Of a stretch of DNA of 5,518 nt, positions 1-5,518 are shown in pieces. The notes below the pieces were generated by a model that saw only the letters and a list, made by a program, of their open reading frames with translations, ran no database searches and was not told the origin of the DNA. Every line of letters starts with the position of its first letter. Position 1 is the stretch's first letter. Made by a program: the position numbers and the translations under genes. The DNA comes from Syntrophaceae bacterium (GTDB lineage Bacteria > Desulfobacterota > Desulfomonilia > Desulfomonilales > Desulfomonilaceae), in contig JACWAG010000301.1 in assembly GCA_014874425.1 (NCBI GenBank), positions 1 to 5,518 on the forward strand. Direction: 5' to 3'.

Positions 1-27
1 GCATAGGACATAAGGAGGAAGAATAAA

Positions 28-1089
28 ATGGAAGAAAAGATAGAAGTTGCCCCTCTCCGTCTAGACGTAGCTATCAAAGGCTGGATCATCATTTATGGAT
101 TGACGATCGTCACCAACTACATACTTAACGCATGGATGAAAGCTGCGCCTATCGGCCCATGGACGGGAGCGGAGGTGCTGAACTGGTACTGGTTCGACAA
201 CGTGTGCTACATGTTGTTATCTCTTTGGTGGTGCTTTCTATTCTTCGCGGTGGGGATGTGGCCCTTCGATAGAATTCAAAATAGCTTTAATCGGGGACTT
301 GTAGCTACTGCCGTATGCTGGATACTGGGATGGTTTTCCTACAAAGCCATCTACTGGCTTGGCTTAGACGCCGGCTGGGCTTTTCCGGTTATTGGAAGTC
401 TCTATTTTTTGGTGGTCTTTTTTGCATACACGGGGGAAAATTGGCTGTTTGCAGGCTTTAGCTTGCCACGGCAGTTCGGTCTCCTTTTGTTGGCTTGTGT
501 GGCTCTTACGTGGATCGTCACGATGACTCATGTTCGTTGGGTTCCTCCCTGGTGGTTCCCCTTCTGCCAGATCGGCTTGGCCACAGGACTCTTCGCGTAC
601 CTCTTCAGGAGGATGAACCAACCTGCGAAGGGCATAATGATGTGGTTGGTTATGTTTATCGCTGTGGGTGTGTGGTTGACGATCTCAGCCCGGCTGGGAA
701 TCTGGGACTACAAACTGGAAGGCGTGTCCAAGTTCTGGAACATCGGTTCTTATGACGACACCAAAGTCTGGTTGCTCATGTTCATGGTTAGTTGCTCTTT
801 CATTTACGGGGTGTTGGTACCCTTGCATAACTGGCCTTTCACGAAGATCCCCATGCCCTGGGGAGGCTTTCTTGCCAGTATATTCAGCGCAGTGCTGGTC
901 ATCATCATCACCCTGATAATCAAGGGGTTAATCGGTCCCGTATTCACTGACATGAATTCCGCTCTCACCTACGGGTACATGGGGGTAGCCTGGTCCTTTT
1001 TCATCCCGCTCTTTTTTGGCATCGGCTTCGAAAAACCATATCTGTGGGTGGGGCAGAAGACCCCGGGCACATGGGAAGACGTGGACTAG
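28..1089 (+). CDS. Tryptophan-rich polytopic membrane protein, unknown family
   Basis: I do not recognise this 353-residue protein. It has about ten hydrophobic segments, near residues 18-37, 58-78, 90-111, 117-137, 149-168, 176-194, 202-221, 247-267, 279-303 and 313-334. Basic residues cluster in the N-terminus and in the loops at 81-90, 145-150, 194-202 and 268-278, which by the positive-inside rule gives a cytoplasmic N- and C-terminus. Tryptophan is strikingly common (27 of 353, about 7.6%) and many lie in the predicted outside loops, for example around 45-55, 171-177 and 226-248. A W-P-F-x-[KR/R]-I-like element recurs at 78-83 and 269-274, hinting at internal duplication. There is no signal peptide, no aquaporin NPA motif and no ATP-binding motif. 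The ATG start follows AAGGAGG (12-18) at good spacing. It lies upstream of pduA on the same strand, so a role in substrate or product transport is a reasonable guess only; a sensor or unrelated function is possible. The reading frame is secure; the function is unknown. Confidence 0.9.
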   Translation: MEEKIEVAPLRLDVAIKGWIIIYGLTIVTNYILNAWMKAAPIGPWTGAEVLNWYWFDNVCYMLLSLWWCFLFFAVGMWPFDRIQNSFNRGLVATAVCWILGWFSYKAIYWLGLDAGWAFPVIGSLYFLVVFFAYTGENWLFAGFSLPRQFGLLLLACVALTWIVTMTHVRWVPPWWFPFCQIGLATGLFAYLFRRMNQPAKGIMMWLVMFIAVGVWLTISARLGIWDYKLEGVSKFWNIGSYDDTKVWLLMFMVSCSFIYGVLVPLHNWPFTKIPMPWGGFLASIFSAVLVIIITLIIKGLIGPVFTDMNSALTYGYMGVAWSFFIPLFFGIGFEKPYLWVGQKTPGTWEDVD

Positions 1090-1229
1090 ACTCAATGGCA
1101 AGGTCATCCGCACTCCGGCAGCCGATGATTGATAATATCAGCGAATGGAAAGTTGCTGGCCGTTACACAGAAGCAACCGCTTACTGCGCTTACTCTGAAT
1201 TTCACGGAGTCTAATATTCAAAAGTTTGA

Positions 1230-1289
1230 CAAGAGCGAGCTATCTGTTACCAAGTCAAGAGTCTCTCCCTAACTCGCTCTTGAAGCTTG
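1230..1289 (+). promoter_or_regulatory. Two mutually exclusive hairpins sharing a 3' arm
   Basis: CAAGAGCGAG (1230-1239) is a perfect 10-base inverted repeat of CTCGCTCTTG (1273-1282), extendable by two pairs past one mismatch. A second copy of CAAGAG at 1256-1261 can pair with the same 3' arm instead: bases 1251-1261 pair with 1277-1283 and 1286-1289, giving 11 pairs with a two-base bulge. The two folds cannot coexist. No U-run follows, so neither is a simple intrinsic terminator. The 3' arm ends 12 bases before the pduA ribosome-binding site. As DNA, the 10-base repeat could also be a regulator site, and its left arm overlaps the TTGACA hexamer. The pairing is seen directly; regulation is inferred. 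Confidence 0.45.
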
Positions 1290-1300
1290 ACCCCATACCT

Positions 1301-1308
1301 AAAGGAGG
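1301..1308 (+). promoter_or_regulatory. Ribosome-binding site fixing the pduA start
   Basis: AAAGGAGG lies 7 bases before the ATG at 1316. It decides the start: the frame is open upstream to a TTG at 1226, but that codon has no comparable site, and the 30 extra residues do not resemble a BMC shell N-terminus. Confidence 0.9.
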
Positions 1309-1315
1309 ACCAAAC

Positions 1316-1600
1316 ATGACGAAAGAAGCATTGGGGATGATTGAAACGAAAGGCCTGGTTGCCAATATTGAGGCATCGGACGCAATGGTGAAAGCAGCCA
1401 ATGTGGTGCTCATAGGGAACGTAAAGATAGGTGCCGGGCTGGTGACTACCATGGTGCGAGGTGATGTGGGAGCGGTCAAAGCGGCGACAGACGCAGGAGC
1501 AGCCGCGGCCTCGAAGGTCGGCGAGGTTGTTGCCGTGCATGTGATCCCTAGGCCGCACCAGGATGTGGAAAAGATTCTGCCTCAAAGCCCAGAGGCCTAG
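1316..1600 (+). CDS. pduA: Hexameric BMC shell protein, PduA/PduJ type
   Basis: This 94-residue protein has one BMC (Pfam BMC) domain and matches the length of Salmonella PduA. It opens with EALGMIETKG (residues 4-13) and contains MVRGDVGAVKAATDAGAA (46-63) and HVIPRPHQDVEKILP (75-89), all PduA hallmarks. In the family it forms flat hexagonal tiles of the microcompartment shell, and the central pore carries diol in while holding back the aldehyde. The edge residues Lys26 and Arg79 used in hexamer packing are present. The pore loop reads KIGAG (37-41) where Salmonella PduA has KIGSG, so the pore-lining Ser40 is Ala; residues 35-36 are Asn-Val rather than Tyr-Glu. It is the first gene of the pdu cluster, 55 bases before pduB. 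The symbol pduJ is possible on sequence alone; position next to pduB favours pduA. Confidence 0.95.
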   Translation: MTKEALGMIETKGLVANIEASDAMVKAANVVLIGNVKIGAGLVTTMVRGDVGAVKAATDAGAAAASKVGEVVAVHVIPRPHQDVEKILPQSPEA

Positions 1601-1641
1601 CAAGCCGATCTCGATCCATTATTGCGATAGGCGGACAAAGA

Positions 1642-1646
1642 GGAGG
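1642..1646 (+). promoter_or_regulatory. Ribosome-binding site of pduB
   Basis: GGAGG lies 9 bases before the ATG at 1656 and 6 bases before an in-frame TTG at 1653. ATG is preferred as the stronger codon at acceptable spacing; the choice changes the protein by one residue. Confidence 0.75.
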
Positions 1647-1655
1647 TAATCCTTG

Positions 1656-2465
1656 ATGCAAGATGAACTGGTCGATACCGTTCTGAAGGAAGTGATGAAG
1701 CGGGTGGGTTCCGCCTCCTCCGGCGAGGCAGAACCGTCAAGACAAAGGAAAAACAATCCGCTACCCATAGAGGATCTTGTGCAACTGACTGAATATGTGG
1801 GCGTTGGCTTGGGCGATACTCAAGGGATCGTGATCGCCAATCTGGATCCCAGCGTTCAGGAACTCATGGGGGTAGATAAGCGGTTCCGGTCCATTGGTAT
1901 CATAGGCGGCCGTGTCGGGGCAGGTCCCCAAATCATGGCGGCGGATGATGGCGTCAAAGCAACCAATACCGAGATCGTATCTGTTGAGATGCCAAGGGAC
2001 ACCAAGGGCGGTGCAGGGCACGGAAACCTGATTGTGTTCGGTGCGGAAGATGTCTCGGACGCCCGCCGTGCAGTGGAAGTCACGCTAGAGGTGTTGCCCA
2101 AGTATTTTGGGGATGTTTACGCCAATGGTCAGGGACATCTCGAACTCCAGTATACCGCCCGAGCAAGCCGATGCCTGAACTATGTATTCAAGGCTCCTGA
2201 AGGCAGGGCATTCGGTTTGATTTTGGGAGCGCCCGCTGTGATTGGCGTGCTCATGATTGATACGGCGGTCAAGGCTGCTGAAGTGCAAGTCGTCGGCTAT
2301 GCTTCGCCCAGCAAGGGAACCAGTTTAACGAACGAAGTAATGATCTGGGTCAGTGGTGACGCCGGTGCGGTACGGCAGGCGGTGATTTCCGGACGAGAGG
2401 TCGGAAGAAAACTCCTGTCCGCATGGGGAGAGAAACCTAAGTCAGTAACTCAGCCCTACATATAG
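1656..2465 (+). CDS. pduB: Tandem-BMC trimeric shell protein PduB
   Basis: This 269-residue protein is almost the length of Salmonella PduB (270). It has two fused, permuted BMC domains (roughly 45-150 and 150-260) that form pseudohexameric trimers in the shell. Recognisable stretches are RSIGIIGGRVGAGP (78-91), PRDTKGGAGHG (113-123), YTARAS and a C-terminal GDAGAVRQAVISGREVG. Residues 4-17 (ELVDTVLKEVMKRV) form a predicted amphipathic helix followed by a Pro/Ser/Lys linker; in Salmonella this N-terminal part ties the shell to the enzyme core. Salmonella makes a shorter PduB' from an internal ATG at codon 38. Here there is no Met in that area; the nearest candidate is GTG at 1779-1781 (Val42), 5 bases after GAGG (1770-1773). 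The gene stops 12 bases before pduC. Confidence 0.95.
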   Translation: MQDELVDTVLKEVMKRVGSASSGEAEPSRQRKNNPLPIEDLVQLTEYVGVGLGDTQGIVIANLDPSVQELMGVDKRFRSIGIIGGRVGAGPQIMAADDGVKATNTEIVSVEMPRDTKGGAGHGNLIVFGAEDVSDARRAVEVTLEVLPKYFGDVYANGQGHLELQYTARASRCLNYVFKAPEGRAFGLILGAPAVIGVLMIDTAVKAAEVQVVGYASPSKGTSLTNEVMIWVSGDAGAVRQAVISGREVGRKLLSAWGEKPKSVTQPYI

Positions 2466-2477
2466 GGGGAGCAGGAA

Positions 2478-4145
2478 ATGGCCAAAAGACAAAAGCGCTT
2501 CCAGGTATTGGCTGATCGGCCGGTCAACAAAGACGGCTTCATTAAAGAATGGATCGAAGTGGGGCTGGTCGCAATGGACAGCCCCAACGATCCCAAGCCG
2601 GGGATCAAGATACAAGGCGGCAAGGTCTTGGAATTAGACGGTAAGGATCGTGATCACTTTGATATGATAGACACTTGGATCGCGGACCATTGTATCGATG
2701 TCTCGGTAGCGAACGAAGCAATGGCTATAGACTCGACAGAATTCGCTCGCATGTTGGTGGATATACATGTGCCGCGATCCGAGATAGTGCGACTGTCTGT
2801 CGGACTCACGCCCGCTAAGGTGCTAGATATTCTAAAAAAAATGAACGTGGTCGAACTGATGATGGCTATGCAAAAGCTGCGACCACGGCGGACTCCATCC
2901 AATCAAGCCCACGTAACCAATCTCAAGGACACCCCTGCGCTTTTGGGTGCTGACGCGGCCGAGGCAGCGTATCGCGGGTTCAGTGAGTTGGAGACTACCG
3001 TTGGAGTGGGGCGATACGCCCCATCCAATGCCCTTTCACTTCTGGTTGGTTCGCAAACGGGGCGACCGGGTGTCATCACGCAGTGCGCGGTCGAAGAATC
3101 TCTGGAGTTGACCATGGGTATGCGTGGGCTTACAGCCTATGCCGAAACGGTTTCCGTCTACGGAACTGATCAGGTTTTTGTGGATGGAGACGACACTCCA
3201 TGGTCCAAGGCATTCCTCGCCTCGGCGTATGCTTCAAGAGGTTTGAAGATGCGGTTCACTTCGGGAACCGGTTCCGAGGTGCAAATGGGGTATGCCGAGG
3301 GCAAATCCATGTTGTATCTCGAAATCCGCTGCGTAATGATCACAAAAGGAGCTGGCGTGCAGGGTCTCCAAAACGGATCCATCAGTGTAATTGGGGTGCC
3401 GGGGGCCGTTCCGTCCGGCATTCGAGCCGTCTTAGCCGAGAACGTTGCTACCGTCCTCATGGATCTTGAGGTGGCCTCCGGCAATGATCAGACGTTCACG
3501 CATTCCCCGATCCGCAACACAGCTCGTATGCTTATGCAGTTTCTTCCTGGCACTGACCTGATCTTTTCGGGCTATAGCTCCGTGCCCAACTACGACAACA
3601 TGTTCGCTGGTTCCACCCACGACTGCGATGATTACGACGACTTCCTTGTATTACAGAGGGATCTTCAGGTTGATGGAGGATTGCACCCGGTTACGGAAGA
3701 AGAGGTCATTGCTATCCGGAACAAGGGGGCCCGAGCCATGCAGGCAGTTTTCTACGAATTGGGCCTGCCCGCGATCACTGATGAGGAAGTAGAGGCAGCG
3801 ACCTACGCCCACGGAAGTAAAGACATGCCCGATCGTAATGTACCTGAGGATCTCCGGGCCATAGACCAATTCATGAAACGCGGGAGTACCGGTTTGGATG
3901 TTGTGCGTGCCCTGGCAAAACAAGGATTCAACGATGTTGCAGAAGCAGTCCTCGGCTTATTGAAGCAGAAAGTATCCGGAGATTACCTCCACACTTCGGC
4001 TATTTTTGACACTAAATTCGAAGTGTTGAGCGCCGTGAACGACCCCAACGATTACGAGGGCCCGGGAACCGGTTACCGTCTTGAGGGTGAAAGGTGGGAA
4101 CGGCTAAAGGACATCCCACAGGCCATCAGGCCGGAAGATGTCTAG
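2478..4145 (+). CDS. pduC: AdoCbl-dependent diol dehydratase large (alpha) subunit
   Basis: This is the catalytic TIM-barrel subunit of B12-dependent propanediol/glycerol dehydratase (EC 4.2.1.28 type), converting 1,2-propanediol to propionaldehyde by a radical route. Its 555 residues compare with 554 in Salmonella. All active-site residues known from the Klebsiella oxytoca enzyme are present at an offset of +2: Gln143, His145, Glu172, Glu223, Gln298, Asp337 and Ser364 (Klebsiella Gln141, His143, Glu170, Glu221, Gln296, Asp335, Ser362). Ser303 and Gln338, which shape the substrate pocket, are also kept. Long conserved blocks include RRTPSNQAHVTN (137-148), DGDDTPWSK (236-244), RFTSG-GSEVQMGYAEGKS and NYDNMFAGS. 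The start ATG follows GGGGGAG, which overlaps the pduB stop. The substrate may be 1,2-propanediol, glycerol or both; sequence alone does not decide. The reading frame is intact despite a run of eight A at 2834-2841. Confidence 0.97.
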   Translation: MAKRQKRFQVLADRPVNKDGFIKEWIEVGLVAMDSPNDPKPGIKIQGGKVLELDGKDRDHFDMIDTWIADHCIDVSVANEAMAIDSTEFARMLVDIHVPRSEIVRLSVGLTPAKVLDILKKMNVVELMMAMQKLRPRRTPSNQAHVTNLKDTPALLGADAAEAAYRGFSELETTVGVGRYAPSNALSLLVGSQTGRPGVITQCAVEESLELTMGMRGLTAYAETVSVYGTDQVFVDGDDTPWSKAFLASAYASRGLKMRFTSGTGSEVQMGYAEGKSMLYLEIRCVMITKGAGVQGLQNGSISVIGVPGAVPSGIRAVLAENVATVLMDLEVASGNDQTFTHSPIRNTARMLMQFLPGTDLIFSGYSSVPNYDNMFAGSTHDCDDYDDFLVLQRDLQVDGGLHPVTEEEVIAIRNKGARAMQAVFYELGLPAITDEEVEAATYAHGSKDMPDRNVPEDLRAIDQFMKRGSTGLDVVRALAKQGFNDVAEAVLGLLKQKVSGDYLHTSAIFDTKFEVLSAVNDPNDYEGPGTGYRLEGERWERLKDIPQAIRPEDV

Positions 4146-4157
4146 GACTGTTTGAGA

Positions 4158-4164
4158 GGGGAGG
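4158..4164 (+). promoter_or_regulatory. Ribosome-binding site fixing the pduD start
   Basis: GGGGAGG lies 8 bases before the ATG at 4173. An in-frame TTG at 4152 is upstream of this site and so unlikely to be used. Confidence 0.85.
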
Positions 4165-4172
4165 TTAACTAT

Positions 4173-4817
4173 ATGGATGTCTCCAAGGAAATGGTGAGAG
4201 AAATCATCCTTGAGGTCTTGCGACAGACACAAGACTCGAAGCAATCCGCAATAAGCGAGGAAGGGGATATTTCGCCTCTTCAATTCAAAGAGATTGGCAA
4301 GGCGGAACCAGGGGCCACCAGACATGAGGTTGTCATAGGTTTGTCACCCTCTTTCGGCAGCACCATGACGAAGACGATTATCGGCATACCTCACAGAGAA
4401 GTGCTGAGGGAAATGATGGCGGGAGTTGAGGAAGAAGGTCTCAAGCCTCGTTTGGTAAAGGTTAACAGGACAGCGGATGTGTCATTCATTGCCCACGAGG
4501 CGGCCAAGCTGAGCGGATCGGGCATAGGAATCGGGATACTTGCCAGAGGGACCACGGTAATCCATCAGAAAGATTTGGCCCCTCTGCAGAATCTGGAGTT
4601 GTTTTCCCAGTCTCCTCTCATTGAGTTGGAGTCATTTCGCTCCATCGGTCGAAATGCTGCGAAGTATGCCAAAGGGGAAAGCCCATCTCCCGTGCCTGTT
4701 CGCAGCGATCCGATGGCGCGACCCCGCTACCAAGGGCTGGCCGCATTGCTCCACAACAAAGAGGTTCAACATGCTAAGCCGGACATGGCAAGCACGGAGG
4801 TTGCAGTTCAACTGTAG
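4173..4817 (+). CDS. pduD: AdoCbl-dependent diol dehydratase medium (beta) subunit
   Basis: This 214-residue subunit (224 in Salmonella) helps hold the corrin ring of AdoCbl against PduC. Family blocks include IIGIPHREVLRE (69-80), GVEEEGLKPR (84-93), KLSGSGIGIGI (112-122), GTTVIHQ (126-132), LELFSQSPL and RNAAKYAKGESP (160-171). Residues 1-20 (MDVSKEMVREIILEVLRQTQ) form a predicted amphipathic helix, then an acidic linker. Such a helix is known to act as the encapsulation signal of Salmonella PduD and is absent from the non-encapsulated glycerol dehydratases, so this enzyme is of the microcompartment kind. One difference: the lysine at Salmonella position 135 (SKGTT), reported in the cobalamin site, is Arg125 here (ARGTT). 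The C-terminal 20 residues diverge from Salmonella. It starts 27 bases after pduC. Confidence 0.95.
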   Translation: MDVSKEMVREIILEVLRQTQDSKQSAISEEGDISPLQFKEIGKAEPGATRHEVVIGLSPSFGSTMTKTIIGIPHREVLREMMAGVEEEGLKPRLVKVNRTADVSFIAHEAAKLSGSGIGIGILARGTTVIHQKDLAPLQNLELFSQSPLIELESFRSIGRNAAKYAKGESPSPVPVRSDPMARPRYQGLAALLHNKEVQHAKPDMASTEVAVQL

Positions 4818-4831
4818 AAGGAGGAGAAACC

Positions 4832-5398
4832 ATGTCAGATGAACAACTGCTAAGACGGGTCGAACATATGGCTCGCGCGCGGGGCCTCGACATCTCGCCC
4901 GACGTGGTGGCCGAAGCGGTGAAACGAGTGCTGACCGAGTTGGGCGAGAGTCCCGGACAGTCCGACGATGCCAGTATGGGAAGCGGTAAGCTCAATGCCA
5001 GAAGAGATTTTCCTTTAGGCGCCAAAAGGCCCGACTTGGTTCGATCGGCAAGCGGTCTGCATCTCGATGAGATCACCCTGGAGAAAGTGCTGGGTGGGAA
5101 AATAGGCTTTGAAGATATCAGGATCCGCCCCGAGACTCTCGAATATCAGGCCCAGATTGCTGAAAGCGCTGGACGACCGTTTTTGGCCGCTAACCTGCGG
5201 CGAGCAGGCGAACTGACTCGGATTCCAGACGAACGTGTTCTGGAAATCTATAATGCCCTGCGCCCTTATCGGTCTACGAAACGAGACTTACTTGAAATGG
5301 CAGACGAGTTAGAGTCCAAATACCAGGCTCGCGTTTGCGCCGGTCTTGTTCGAGAAGCAGCGGAGGTGTACGAGAGGCGTGGCCGCTTGAAAGCATAA
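4832..5398 (+). CDS. pduE: AdoCbl-dependent diol dehydratase small (gamma) subunit
   Basis: This is the small subunit of the (alpha-beta-gamma)2 diol dehydratase. The conserved core is clear: DEITLEKVLGGKIGFEDIRI (79-98), RPETLEYQA, IPDERVLEIYNALRPYRST (131-149) and REAAEVYERR (174-183). At 188 residues it is longer than Salmonella PduE (173), the excess lying at the N-terminus. There, two predicted helices occur in a row, residues 3-16 and 23-38. The second (DVVAEAVKRVLTEL) aligns with the usual N-terminal helix of PduE; the first looks additional. A linker rich in Ser, Gly and Asp (39-54) joins them to the core. The ATG at 4832 follows AAGGAGGAG (4818-4826), so this start is well supported; an ATG at 4868 (Met13) has no such site. 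It starts 14 bases after pduD. Confidence 0.95.
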   Translation: MSDEQLLRRVEHMARARGLDISPDVVAEAVKRVLTELGESPGQSDDASMGSGKLNARRDFPLGAKRPDLVRSASGLHLDEITLEKVLGGKIGFEDIRIRPETLEYQAQIAESAGRPFLAANLRRAGELTRIPDERVLEIYNALRPYRSTKRDLLEMADELESKYQARVCAGLVREAAEVYERRGRLKA

Positions 5399-5418
5399 TC
5401 GTGAGGAGGGCATAGCCA

Positions 5419-5518
5419 ATGGTTTACATAGCTGGCGTGGACGTTGGCAATAACTCGACTGAGGTTGCCATCGGCATGCTCACCGAAAAGGGTCAGGTCG
5501 ACATCCTCTCGAGCGCGA
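5419..5518 (+). CDS. pduG: Diol dehydratase reactivase large subunit, partial (3' cut)
   Basis: Only the first 33 codons are in the window. They read YIAGVDVGNNSTEVAIG from residue 3, matching the start of PduG/DdrA. Asp8-Val-Gly10 and Thr14 form the first phosphate-binding loop of the actin/Hsp70-like ATPase fold. In the family PduG works with PduH to release inactive cobalamin from the dehydratase and let fresh AdoCbl bind, using ATP. The ATG follows GAGGAGGG (5403-5410) by 8 bases and lies 20 bases after the pduE stop, as expected for the same transcript. The full family length is about 610 residues, so nearly all of the gene lies outside. Confidence 0.93.
   Translation, partial: MVYIAGVDVGNNSTEVAIGMLTEKGQVDILSSA

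Larger units (their letters stand above)
1090..1315 (+). promoter_or_regulatory. Intergenic leader upstream of pduA
   Basis: No convincing gene lies in these 226 bases. It holds three inverted repeats. TGATA-A-TATCA (1130-1140) is a perfect 11-base palindrome that could be an operator. GTTGCT (1152-1157) pairs with AGCAAC (1172-1177). A stronger hairpin region lies at 1230-1289 and is listed separately. A perfect TTGACA hexamer sits at 1226-1231, but no good -10 box follows at 16-18 bases, so I do not call a promoter. I see no B12-box consensus, so a cobalamin riboswitch is not supported. The length and structure fit a promoter plus 5' untranslated leader for the shell and dehydratase genes; this is inferred. 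Confidence 0.5.

Noticed and set aside
1226..1254. Promoter with perfect -35 TTGACA
   Set aside because: The bases 16 to 18 further on (TACCAA/ACCAAG) do not resemble TATAAT, so the hexamer alone is not enough.
1226..1315. In-frame 30-codon extension of pduA from TTG at 1226
   Set aside because: There is no ribosome-binding site before the TTG, and AAAGGAGG lies right before the ATG at 1316. The shorter protein matches PduA end to end.
1090..1315. Cobalamin riboswitch upstream of a B12-enzyme operon
   Set aside because: I find no B12-box-like consensus or the long conserved core, and the gap is short once promoter space is allowed for.
1247..1603. Long antisense open frame opposite pduA
   Set aside because: It is a shadow of the GC-biased coding strand, with Cys/His-rich low-plausibility protein and no ribosome-binding site.
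2834..2841. Run of eight A in pduC as a frameshift or slippage site
   Set aside because: The frame continues intact on both sides with full family similarity (Leu-Lys-Lys-Met), so it is ordinary coding sequence.
3170..3484. Antisense open frame opposite pduC
   Set aside because: No start signal and no recognisable protein; it mirrors a strongly conserved PduC segment.

Overview
The window carries the front end of a 1,2-propanediol utilisation (pdu) type bacterial microcompartment operon, all on the + strand. The gene order matches the classical pduA-B-C-D-E-G core: a small hexameric shell protein, a tandem-domain trimeric shell protein, the three subunits of an adenosylcobalamin (AdoCbl) dependent diol dehydratase, and the first 33 codons of the large subunit of the dehydratase reactivase, which runs off the right edge. 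Every start has a strong purine-rich Shine-Dalgarno sequence (AAGGAGG or GGAGG types). Gaps from pduA onward are 12 to 55 bases, so this stretch looks like one transcript.

Upstream, on the same strand, is a gene for a 353-residue, very tryptophan-rich protein with about ten membrane segments that I do not recognise. In enterobacteria the neighbouring membrane gene is pduF, an aquaporin-type glycerol/propanediol facilitator. This protein has no NPA motif and is not of that family. About 226 bases separate it from pduA. That gap holds several inverted repeats, including two hairpins just upstream of pduA that share one arm and cannot form together.

How the parts should work together (known for the family, inferred here): PduC/D/E convert 1,2-propanediol to propionaldehyde, or glycerol to 3-hydroxypropionaldehyde, inside a protein shell built partly from PduA and PduB. 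PduG (with PduH, not in the window) exchanges damaged cobalamin. N-terminal helices on PduB, PduD and PduE probably hold the enzyme core against the shell. Aldehyde and alcohol dehydrogenases and more shell genes would be expected beyond the right edge.

Organism: a mid-GC bacterium, most probably an anaerobe able to ferment or respire diols. The very strong GGAGG sites would suit a Firmicute (Clostridia/Negativicutes-like), but the window does not settle the phylum. The pdu genes are a well-known system. The unusual parts are the upstream membrane protein, the structured leader, the PduA pore sequence, the lack of an ATG internal start in pduB, and the long N-terminus of PduE.
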